From Sphagnum compactum (lineage: Eukaryota; Bryophyta; Sphagnopsida; Sphagnales): 64,000 nt of DNA. The number at the start of each line of letters is the position of its first letter. Positions within the stretch are counted from its first letter, which is position 1. Of this stretch, positions 27,801 through 38,362 are shown piece after piece. The notes beneath the pieces are model-generated. The model saw nothing but the letters and a program-made list of their open reading frames with translations, was not told the origin of the DNA and did not search any database. The stretch spans positions 6,634,001 through 6,698,000 of the forward strand of contig OZ234495.1 in NCBI GenBank assembly GCA_965153455.1, written 5' to 3'. The position numbers and the translations under genes were made by a program.

Positions 27801-28848
27801 GTTGAGTCTATTTACTTCCAAAATTGTGATGCCAGAAGCCTTGAATGAATCAAGTCAGCTCCTTCTTTGAGGAGTGGGGTCCTGCTGTGGTTGGGCGAAC
27901 CAGAGCAAAGGTGGGATGGCCCAGCCGAGCACTCGCCTTGGTGATGAATTGTCCAATTGCTCCAGTTGCTCCAACAACCAGAATCTTGCTGTTTCCCATT
28001 TTGTTTTGTTTGGTTGGATGGGAAGATCAAGACTGAAAATCTGAAGACACTGAAAAAAAAAGATTCAGTTTGTCGAGGGGGGAAGCTTAAAGCAAAGACC
28101 AATTTTGAGGTCATGTGCATCCTTGTCCATTTCTGCCTCAAGAGCAAAAACAAGGACGGATGACAAACAGCCTAGCCAAAGCTTAATCGATGATTCACCC
28201 TTGAGACTCTTTCCTCTTCTGAAGGCAGACAAGCCCAAAACAATATGCAAGCAAAACTACATTTGGAAAAGAGCTCCCAAGGGGAAATGCTTCTTGCATT
28301 CAAACTGCTTGTATATTGATGCTACTTCTCCAAATTTTGGTGACAGAATGACTGAACATGATCATCAACCAACACCGTGATTTTCCATCTCCATATGCAA
28401 GTCAACTTTACAAATTTGACATTCCTTCATTTGAGTTTCAAGCTGGAGCATGAGCAGGTACAAATGCAAACAAAATAAGCTCCATCAAACAACATACAAT
28501 TGGATTACTGGACCAAACAACAAAGTATGAATCTGTCTTTATCAATAGATGAGGAACTTCCCCACAAATTGTCTGCTTGAAAGCATTCACAGAAAGTCTC
28601 ATATAAGGACCAAACAACATGTTAAAATGATCACACACTCACTGCTAATAACAATGCAACAAAATATATTTGAGATAGAAACTCATCAAAACACCTTAAG
28701 AAAGAGCAAAAAATGAAGATGATCATGAACCTGCAAGTTATAGGAAGCAAGATTGAATTGGGTGGTTGACAAGCTTGCTTGCATTGTGTTTTGAAAACTC
28801 TTGTAATGCGCATACCCATGATACAAGTACTCAGATTCTTAGAACAAA
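24832..28848. repeat. Segmental duplication, copy A
   Basis: Nearly colinear with 38363-42505 in direct orientation. The left edge shares a phrase ending in attatccatctctt; the right edge shares catacccatga and agattctta, and similarity is lost after about 28848. The copies differ by scattered substitutions and small indels, including inside introns and flanks, so whole genomic DNA was copied rather than mRNA. The reductase gene is the only recognised content. Confidence 0.9.
26042..27999 (-). pseudogene. Isoflavone reductase-like gene, copy A, broken by one inserted base
   Basis: Exons, in coding order, are 27999-27816, 27669-27535, 27211-26917, 26681-26478 and 26202-26042, at the same borders as copy B. 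Their total is 979 nt, one more than a multiple of three. The extra base is at about 27854 (caagtcag here, caatcag in copy B). It brings in TGA at 27850-27852 after 49 codons, behind the NADPH motif GATGAIG. Exons 2-5 stay fully open and end NRYM-stop, so the lesion looks young. Exon 3 is two codons longer than in copy B. Without the insertion it would be a member of the NmrA-like atypical short-chain dehydrogenases related to phenylcoumaran benzylic ether and isoflavone reductases. A base-calling error in a functional gene is the main alternative. Confidence 0.85.
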
Positions 28849-29440
28849 AAAAGTTCCACCCCGGAAAGCTCAAAATCCACACCCCCAACAGTCTTCCAAA
28901 TTCTTGTAGCGATGTGTGTGTCTGTTCACTTGGATGCTTTGTGATGTGGGTAGCAAGTACATGTGCCAATAATTGACAGACTAAAGGGGGAGGAATGTTT
29001 AAGTACACCAAAGGAGAGCGTCGATCACTCAAAGGAAAATAAGTCTGACTTTTAGGGAACACACTTACACAAGCCCCCAACAAAATGCAATGAAAGTTGG
29101 GTTATAGAAGAGAATTTACTGGTAATGGACATACCCATGACACAAGCACTCAGATGCTTCCTCCAAACAAATTTTCACCCTCAAAGGTTCTAAATCTAAA
29201 CCCCCCCCCCCCACATTCTTCCAAAATTCTTGTAGCCATGTGTGTATCTGCGCGCCTCATGCTTTCTGATGTGGGTAGGAATTACTTGATCAAAAAAACC
29301 CTGTGACTTTTGGAGGAAAAACACTGAAGTACCAAGGGACATGGTTGATCACCTAGAGCAAGAAGGGTTTAGGGTTTAGGGGAAAGCACTCACACAGGCA
29401 TGCCCCCAGTAGAGTGCAACAAAAGTTGGGTCGAGGAAGA
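28795..29440. repeat. Degenerate tandem repeat, about 330-bp unit
   Basis: Unit 1 (about 28795-29114) and unit 2 (about 29126-29440) share, in order, catacccatga.acaag.actcaga, cttccaaa.ttcttgtag, gatgtgggtag and aagttgggt..agaagagaat. A partial third copy of the ttctt...gtgtgtctg.tcac..gatgctt phrase lies near 29838-29890. The repeat starts at the right edge of duplication copy A. Confidence 0.7.
29365..29382 (+). repeat. Short interstitial telomere-type repeat
   Basis: gggtttagggtttagggg, about two and a half units of the plant telomere repeat TTTAGGG. It is too short to be a telomere; it may be an insertion scar or a telo-box cluster. Confidence 0.7.
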
Positions 29441-30119
29441 GAATTAAAACCAACAAACAGCTTTTTGAGAAAAGTGCAAAATGTTCAGGAATCTTACAAC
29501 ATGCAACTTTGCTTCAAACTGGTTCTGAAAACTGCATTTACACACCATCATAACACATTCTCATCTTCTTATACGAAACATAACAAAGAAATGTAAAAAA
29601 AATCATTAATCCATTATGATGCATTGTGTAAATAAAGTTAAAGGCTACTTCAATTTTCATGTCAATAATTTAAAATTTTTAAATAATTAAATAAGATTCA
29701 AATTATATTCATAAGTGAATAACATAGTGAAAGTAACAACTATGAATAATATTGACCATTAATTAGTGTAACAAACCACTTATAAACTTAAGATGGTCAA
29801 ATGTAGTTAAAATTCTAACAAGCTCAAAACTAAATCTCAGATTCTTCAACTTTGTGTGGCTGTGTGTCTGCTCACCCTGATGCTTGTGAGGCGAGAGACG
29901 ATTAGTAGCAAACCACCTGGACCAACCATTATGATCGGCCGACGGGATAATTATTATTACGCCCTTCTGGACTGACAGGTATTAGGCTTTGCTGTCCCTT
30001 TCACCAGCCTGAGGAAACTATGCAAAAATGTTGGGCCAAAACCAAGCCGCCATATGTTGGCGTTTCTTCCTCAGAATGAAAAAAAATTTCTTCCTCAAAG
30101 TGTCTTGATTTTTATTTCT

Positions 30120-31260
30120 TTTAAGTTTTGAGGGAAGGGAGGGGGGTGTGTGTGTCTCTCTCGTGTGGAGAATTTTTTTTCATTCTTCATTTGTTCCTAA
30201 CATGTTCCCAATGGGTTCTCAATATGTGGGCCAAATGTGGAGGCACTCCATCTTTCCATAGGATCTTCTATTTTGGGGGGAGCTTTCATGTTTCAATTTG
30301 TTTTGTGAGGCCAATCAACTTGACTCATTGCAAAAAGGAAAAAGTTGGACTCGTGAGGCAGGCACCCGCAACTAATTAATATCAATTAATTAGGCACTAG
30401 TGTGGCCTGTGCTGTCGTCAACTGATTTTTCCTTCCAAGACCTGGTTTTTTGGAATTTTATTCAAATTTTCAGCGACAAAAATCATTTAAAAATCAATAT
30501 CTCTCACATTTTGAATCCAAATCTTACCAAATCAATATTATTAAATCCTGCTCATCAAAATCTTTCCAACCAAACCAAAGGGACATTCCAATTCCTCTGA
30601 AAATTTCAGCTCCTACTTAATTTAATTTTGAGTGACGAAATCATTCAATATTCAAGAACTTTTGCATCGCAAGTCCAAACGACATGGAACGATGGGCCAA
30701 TCAAATTGGCTCCTTGCCCCCAAAAAAAAAACTTGCGAGACACATTACCTAATTAATGTAAAGCACAATAGGTACGGGGGATGCAAGTCATACACTATAG
30801 TCCCATAGTTTGTGCCCTTGCCATTAGCCTGGGCCAAAAATGGTGACAAACAATTTTGGAAATAAAAGTTTCATGCAAGTAATGCGAAGGTTGCTCACGC
30901 ACTCAGGACGGGCCCAATTTTTTTTTCTTTGGGGCTGAGAAGGGGTGGAGGGATTTTTTGCTTGTTCCCATCGTATTCTCATAAGGTTCTTCAAGTTCCC
31001 AAGTTGTTCCCCCAAGACATTCCCAATAACACCTCAGTTTTATCCCATATAATATGCCCAAAGTTCAAGTCCCATGTATATGAACTGAAAAGGTGCGTCG
31101 TAGAACAATTGTTTTTATTTGAGACTTGGGGTCTGATGAAGTGCTTCTATTGGGGAGAGCCCAATGTGTTTCAAAAGCATTAATGATGGGCCAATCAATA
31201 TGGCTCCTTCTAAAAATGAAAATAAATTAATATGTGAGTGCACTCATGAACTAATTAATA
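30120..31260. repeat. Diverged duplication about 800 bp apart
   Basis: The segments 30120-30400 and about 30930-31260 share, in order, a G-rich start, ttgttcc...ttcccaat, a ggccaatcaa..tggctc phrase and an aactaattaatat end. A further ggccaatcaa phrase lies at 30692. No gene was recognised. Confidence 0.45.
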
Positions 31261-31393
31261 TGAATCACACTTATGTTATGGAGCTATAACTTGATGTAGT
31301 TAGACTATTACCTATGTAATTATTTAATGATTAAGTTTCGTGATTTATTTATTAGTAGGATTTCATAGTTTAATTATTATTTGGTCATAGTGT

Positions 31394-31498
31394 TTGACTT
31401 TCACATAGTAATTCATGTGAAAATTTTTTGACACATTAATGTGCATTGACTTTCACGCAATAATTTATGTGAAATTTTTTTGTCATTTTATTATGCAT
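31394..31498. repeat. Tandem duplication, 52-bp unit
   Basis: ttgactttcac...aat.atgtgaaa.ttttttg occurs at 31394 and again at 31446. Confidence 0.75.
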
Positions 31499-31971
31499 GT
31501 GAAATCACATGGGGAGTCATGAGAAGTCATGTGATGTGTAGATTTTTTAAAAAAAATTGATTAGTTTCCTTTTGGTTAGTATATAAATGAATGTTTGTGA
31601 CCTTTGAAAACACCTTCACTTGATAGAAATAAGTTGTATGAATGTAAATCTTCATGGAATATAATTGTGAAAGGAATTGAGATTTTAATTTTGAAAGGTT
31701 TTGGTATAGTTTATGTGAAGTCCATGGTAGGAGAATAGTGCAACATACTAGTTATACATAAACAATAAAATGTGATAAAACATTTATGCAAACAAGAACA
31801 TAGATTTCCATAGCTATGTAATAAACATACATAGTTTCAATCCTAAACCTACTTGTGATTTACAAAGCCATCAGGTGATTTTGTCTTTAAATGTTTTTTC
31901 AAAATTCTAGTGTCATGGTAATTACACCCAAATTTAGGTCAAAATCTAGCAACTTTTCATCCCTTAAAAAA

Positions 31972-32355
31972 ACATAAGGTTACAAGCACGTTCAAAAGCT
32001 TCTAAAAAAAATGCCATATTCAATGTATTTGGAACATGTAAATAATTTCAAAATTTGTGTGAAATGAAGTTTTTAAAAATTAATGAAATATTCAACAGTG
32101 GATTGGTGAACTGGCCAAAGAATTACAATATATAATGTACGTTCAAATTTTTGATTAGCCATTGTTTGTCACTTAAAAGACATAAGTTTACAAGAACCTT
32201 CAAAGGCTTCTAGAAGAATGCCATACTCAATGTATTTAAAATATATAAATAACCTCAAAATTAATGTGAAATGAAATCTTTGAAAATTAATGAAATATTC
32301 AACAATGGATTGTTGAATTGGCCTAAGTATTAGATTGTATAATTTACATTCAAAT
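31972..32355. repeat. Tandem duplication, about 207-bp unit
   Basis: acataaggttacaagcac at 31972 recurs as acataagtttacaagaac at 32179. Both units continue with atgccata.tcaatgtattt, a block around gtgaaatgaa, and attcaaca.tggattg.tgaa. Two copies. Confidence 0.8.
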
Positions 32356-32359
32356 CCCA

Positions 32360-35300
32360 TACTTGTATTTGAAGTGATAGTACCTTGTGTGGTTCCACAA
32401 AGTATGGGGCATGGTGACCATCCAAGAACTTTATTTGTTTCAACCATCTAAAGGGTTGGTCCAATTCTTGATGAAAGAAAAAAATACCACTTATGGTGTG
32501 CAAGGTGGAGGAGGGGAGATAACTTTGGTTGGAAAAATAAAATAAAATAAGTTCAAGTTGTTGAATAATTGGATTAAAGCTATAGAACTTGAATGAAATG
32601 ATGTCAAAACTTTGGTGTAGGGGTGATTCACACATTAATGTTTGGGTCATGGCTCATGTAATGGTTTGAGTTGGTCATTTTTTCTTTTAGGTCTAGTTAA
32701 TTGTCAATTTCATAAAACGTTCAAATTTGGATTTAAATAACTAGTTTTTTTTTTTTGGGTGAAATGGAACTATTTTCACAAATTTTTATATTAAAAAGTG
32801 TTATGTTGATGAATTGTCACTTGCAAATGTTTATAGACCAACTACAACCATAGTCAACATGATTGAAAGAAATGGTGCCATGTGTTGGTAGGAGAGTGCA
32901 TTTGAGTACAAGGTGATTGCAATAAGAGTACATTTGATTACTAAATATAGCACCAACAAGAGGATAATAAAAACAAATGTGCAAGGCTAGGAAGCTTCAC
33001 AAAATGACAACTTACAAGTCAGAACTTAGAACCTCATTTAAATAAAATGATTCAAAATTTTGCATCAATGATAATTTAGATGTTTTACACTTGTATATGG
33101 ATGGAAAGAATCAATTACACTATTATTCATTGACTTGGGAAATTGATGGCAAGTTACACACTTAACTAAAAACAACACTTTAGAATCCTTGTTTACATAG
33201 TTTTTAGTGTTGTCACCACCTTCACAATCAAGTTGTCAATTAGAAACTAATTATTTGCAAGAACTATGTCTTGTACACTCTTTATAATGCATTATAAAAC
33301 ATTTTCAATGAAGACACATGAATGAAATTTATTTATTTTAGATTGAAAGGATTTCATAAAATCCTATGTATTACAACCTTCCAAACAAACTTAAATATTT
33401 ATTCACACTTGTACTGACATCCTCAATTAAACAATTAATTTCCATTTCGATCATAAAGTTTGTGGCAAACTAGAACTTATAAATAGATTTAGTAATTACA
33501 AAATCTATGAACCTATTTATAAATATATAGGGATTGTGACCTAGTTTGAAACATAAGTATGAAAATCCCCCCTAAACCCAAAAATGGACATATGATTTTT
33601 GAAAAATGTTATTTGTGTAACAACATGGACCATTGATTTCAAATTTTTTTATAATTGTTTTTACAAATTGAACATAAGAAATATTCCAATAACTCAAAGG
33701 TCTAGAATTGGACTCCATTATATATCCAAAAATGGACGTTTTAATATGTATTTGCCATGGTGCTCACCATTGCTTTGTTAGTGTAAATGTTATGAATATT
33801 AAATTCTAATGTGCTTATTGTCCAATTTATCATATCAATATTATATTGTGAAACATAAAATATCTAGTATTTATTTTTAAAATTTAAAATTTTAATCTAT
33901 GACACCAAAAACTCTTCCAATTTCCAAATTTCTATAAACTTTTGTTACTACCATAGTCACACATCAAGATTTCAAAGTTGTTATAACCTCCACATATCCA
34001 TTTTCTAGCACACACGAAGAATGAGCAAAAAATGAAACCATAAAAATAAAGGAAACATTTTTTTTTTCATCATTGCTCTTATTTGCAAAATGCATCATTT
34101 ACAATGTTGGGTAGTTATTATTATTTTTTAGAATCGCCAAATTTGGTTTTCACAAGGGTTTGGAAAACCTGTTTGATTCATTTTTTGAATTTTTTAGAAA
34201 AATATTAAGGGACAAAAGCAAGGTTTCAAAGTTTTTTTTTAAAAATTCTCGATTTTCTATGTCCCAATTTTCATAAATTTGAAAACAATTAGCTCATTTA
34301 AGCCATATCAAGAAAACTAATTATAAGATTCTATAAAACTAAAAAATTAAAGTTAATTTTGAAGTAAGGCGCATTGTGAACTGAAATCCCTCTTTGGTTG
34401 AAACTAGAGAAGAAATGCCAAAACTAGGCTAAAAATTTACAATGATTAAAACAAGAAAGCCTAGGGAAACTATATTTACCACCTTTGATGATGATAATAC
34501 TAGTTTAGTCCCTAATTCAAGACTTGGTTAGGTGCATGTGCCATTACTACATTCATAATTTACTAAAATTAACATTCATTTTTTAAAATCATGAATGTTT
34601 GCAACTTTATTGGACCAAAAACAACACAAATATAGGATTTCATAAAAGTGTATTTTTAAAAAATGTATTTTGACCATGACAGGGATGTGGCATTGTTGGA
34701 AGCTTAAACCATGTTTGAATTCTTAAAAAATTACCTAGGATGATCATTTGTTCATGTTCATATTCATATATTGTTCATGAATAGAAATCAAAAAATGTTT
34801 CATTCTCATAACAAAATGGATTAAAAAAATTTGGTGCACTATGGGACTTTCAAAAGGCAATGTTAAAATACATTTCATGATATGAAATGGCATGGAAATT
34901 TTCATTTATGGTTTACCAACATGTAATTCAATTTTGGGTACAAACTAAACATTGTTCATTGAGGATTTTTTATTTAATTCAAATGCATAATTTTGTAGGA
35001 TAGTTTCCGTCCCCCATTAGTGGTATTTAATCATTTTGATTTTATTTTTCATTTAAGAACTATATTATTTAATGTTTGAAATTTGAGTCCCTTTTTAATA
35101 GATGTGTGCTTTAATTTATCACTTAGGTCTTTGAACTTGGAAGTGTGCAAAAAAATTTACCCTTGTACATTATTCTATGGACACTCTAGTCTACAAATGC
35201 CCTCATGTGCAACTAATACTCTAAGTTTAGTACTTAATTGTCAAAAAGAATTTAAGTATTAGTGTAATGATACACAACATTTGGGATGACCATGTACCCT

Positions 35301-35497
35301 AAACTTGGCCTAGAACTTACCCTAAGAACCTAACTTAGGTAAAAACCTTTTATAGTCCACCTAGGTCTCACCATTTTAAAAGGCATAGGCTAGATTTGAT
35401 TCTCAATGGCTAGTTTTCACATAAGATAGAACTAACAATTGAATATAAATCAAGGTGTCACTAAATTTGACACCTTGTAGTGTTCTAAGTCGAATAG
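32360..35497. other. Intergenic region, no gene recognised
   Basis: AT-rich DNA without recognisable exons on either strand. The open frames of about 90-105 codons near 32169-32650 (minus) overlap the tandem repeat edge and show no known domain. CTAG-rich words similar to the arrays at 3930-6990 appear around 35290-35375. Confidence 0.5.
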
Positions 35498-35499
35498 TT

Positions 35500-36545
35500 G
35501 GCACACCTTGCATTTCTGCCCAACAATATGATTTATTTTCTCTTCTTCATCAATAATGAAATCATCCTTTTATTTTCATCAATGATCATCTTTTTCCTTT
35601 ACAATAATATGTCTTCAAACATAAATAACATACAAAAAAAACTAAACCAAAGTGTACCTAAAGACTCACATTGCATAATTCTATGCAAATATACAACCAT
35701 ATAAGAAAAAGGTGAATATTAACCTCTTTCTACATTTTTCCTTCTTTCCTTTAGCATCTTGAATCATAAGTTCCTTGTCATCTTTCTCATACTCATGCCT
35801 TCCTTTGCAATAAAATGCTTGCAAATAAAACCTACAAATAGAACAAACAAGATCAAAATGTATCTCACAACTTTGAAAAAAAACACAACCACAAGACTAG
35901 TTGTAAAATGAGCACCGTTTTATACATTTTTCTTATTTTCTTTGGCTTCTTGAATCATTATCACACAATTCTCTCCATCACTTGCGAATTGTCATCTCTT
36001 GTTCAATTATAAAATCATCTTCTTTTTTTATCTATCATACACATCATGCCTTTCCTCTACTTGATAAAATGCTTGTAAGCATAACCCACACACAACAACA
36101 ACAAATTTTTTCTTCTATTTTATTTTCCAAAAGAATTCAACAAAAAGAAAGTAAAACAAGAACCTTTTTGTCTTTTTCTTCTTCTTTGTTTTGGCTTCCT
36201 CAATGCTTGTCACACATAATCTTTTCATCATTTGTCTCCTCTTCATCAAATGATCAAATTAATCTTCAAACTAGAAACTTGCCATTTTGTTACAATTAAA
36301 TGCTTGCTCATACAAACCACAAATAAACCAAAAATCCAATTTGAAAAAAAACAACAAACAAAAACTATAAAAAAGTAAGAAACTTCTTTTGTGGTTTTTC
36401 TTTTTTTCAAGTTTGCTTGATTTGCCTATTCTTTGTCATCAATTATGAAAACATCCTTCAAGTTTTCATACTCATCATGCCCTTCCTTTACAACAAAATG
36501 CCGACAAACATGAAAATACAACTTCCACTTAAACACAAAATCTTA
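35500..36545. repeat. Degenerate tandem array, about 200-250-bp units
   Basis: A phrase like tttctttggcttcttgaatca recurs near 35752, 35937, 36184 and about 36410. A phrase like aaatgcttgcaaa.aaaacc recurs near 35610, 35817, 36069, 36301 and 36500. There are about four to five diverged units. The open frame at 35982-36299 falls in the array and is not considered a gene. Confidence 0.55.
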
Positions 36546-37580
36546 AAAATAAACATACACAAACTTTTAAAATGTAGGAATTCCCCATAGTTTTACCATG
36601 AATAATAACATTACAATCTAATAAACCAAAAGAATAATGTATGAATAGAATGGACCAAAAATTAGTTTATATATCATAAAAAACCACATCAAAATTGTGG
36701 CACATTTCTCCAAATTCCTTAATTAATTCTCCACCCAAACATCCAAGAATTGTTGTCATCTATGCAATACTGAACTTTTGCCTTACCATTTGGCTATGAC
36801 TTGGTCATAATGAAAAACTTACAAATCAAAAAAATGTTAATTATAACATTTGGTGCACATGTCCAAATGCATGCTTAGGTGCTTTTGTAACATGTTTTTC
36901 GTAAAGTTGGCTATGTTGAAGGTTTGTTTATATTTTCAATAAAACCCAAAAAACTTGGATGATAACAATCTCAATTAACTTTATGTATTCTAAGAGTTTA
37001 ATAGGTTGAAGATGGCAAATGTCAAAAGCTTGCACCACCACCTGTAATTAGATGGAAATCGTTATCGTGAGGTGACCTAATTAACATTATGCACCATGGT
37101 CATCAAGAAAAAAATAAAAATCAAAGGTGGGAGTTGTGGATAATGCACACACAAATTGGCCAAATTCACCTATCTTGCGAAGGACACAAAGAATGACCTT
37201 CAACACACTCAAGTAAATGTGAATTTTTTTCTATGCATCTTTCATATTCCTAGCCCAAAATTGGGAGTATAGCACACACAATGTTAGCATAATTTCATGT
37301 TTTAGGAAGTCAATTTGAAGTTCTATGACAAGATCTTGAATCGCTCTTTCACTTTTGCCATGAATGCATATTTGATGGAAGGTTGAAAGCATCATGCACC
37401 ATCATTGTTGGTCTAGTAGATAGGGTACTTGTGTTTAAAGCATATGACAATTCTAGGTACTTAACATCCTCTCCACCATTCATGTCAAAAAATAATTCAT
37501 AGGTAACATAACAATGGTGAGGTGTCAATAACATTGAATCATCAAATGATGGATTTTCGCATTTCACATAAAAATCACAA

Positions 37581-37708
37581 TAAAACACGTAAACTTCTTG
37601 TCAAAGGCTAGTTTGATCTAACAAAAAAATTGCACATAAATAAATAAAACATGTAAACTTCTTGTCAAAGGCTAGTTTGATCTAATAAAAAAATTGCACA
37701 TAAATACA
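37581..37708. repeat. Recent tandem duplication, 64-bp unit
   Basis: The unit starting taaaacacgtaaacttcttg at 37581 is repeated at 37645 with about two base differences. The near identity indicates a recent event. Confidence 0.92.
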
Positions 37709-37969
37709 ATTCTATTGATGTACCTTTAAAATGGTATCAAAAGTAAAAAAAACTAATAGATTATTGATTTGCACTAGAATGTAAACCAAGGGCGTTCCTT
37801 AGTTCTCACATAGAAAGTGGGTGTGAGATCTTTGGGATAGGAACTACATTACAAATAGATGTGGCCAAGTTCATTCCATATTTTATTAGGTTTTGTGTGA
37901 AGTTGAACAAATTTACCATGGTGAAAGAAACCAAGCCTTAATGAATGGGACCAATGGTTATAGACAAGT

Positions 37970-38345
37970 GAATTCCCTAGGTTCTCTTACTAATTCATAG
38001 TTCAACTAGCATAAGAACTTAGATTAGGAACCTAAATTAAGCACCTAGACTAAAATAGGCACCTAAAAACCTAAACTAGGTAATCTAGGTTACGCGAAGA
38101 ACTTAAGCTACATAGCTAAAGTTAGGAACCTAACCCACCCACCAACTTAGGGTGCAAGTGTGAAAGTTTGAACCTTTCACCTCTTTTCACCTCCATGCTT
38201 AAGAAACAAACTTTTAACTATTAAATTATTATTTAAAATAAATGTTCATGATTAAAGTTCATAATAATCAAAATAATTTATCACCACACATTATTATGCA
38301 CATTTTTCTCCTAATCTACTTAACTGTTTACCCTAAGGTATCTTT
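37970..38345. repeat. Degenerate CTAGG / CCTAA array with GTTTGAACC module
   Basis: Words such as cctaaactaggtaatctaggt run from about 37975 to 38145. They are followed by gtgtgaaagtttgaacc (38158-38174) and then, near 38280, by tcaccacacattattatgcac. The same order occurs near 11520-11690, so the two sites look like copies of one repeat family. Confidence 0.5.
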
Positions 38346-38362
38346 CTTACCTATTCAACATT

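Noticed and set aside
28631-29083. 150-codon open frame on the minus strand beside reductase copy A
   Set aside because: It runs across the degenerate tandem repeat, has no recognised domain, and is not conserved in duplication copy B.
29365-29382. Telomere end
   Set aside because: Only about two and a half TTTAGGG units, with ordinary sequence on both sides.
35982-36299. 105-codon plus-strand open frame rich in Ser, Phe and Lys
   Set aside because: It falls entirely within the degenerate tandem array and its text follows the repeat units.
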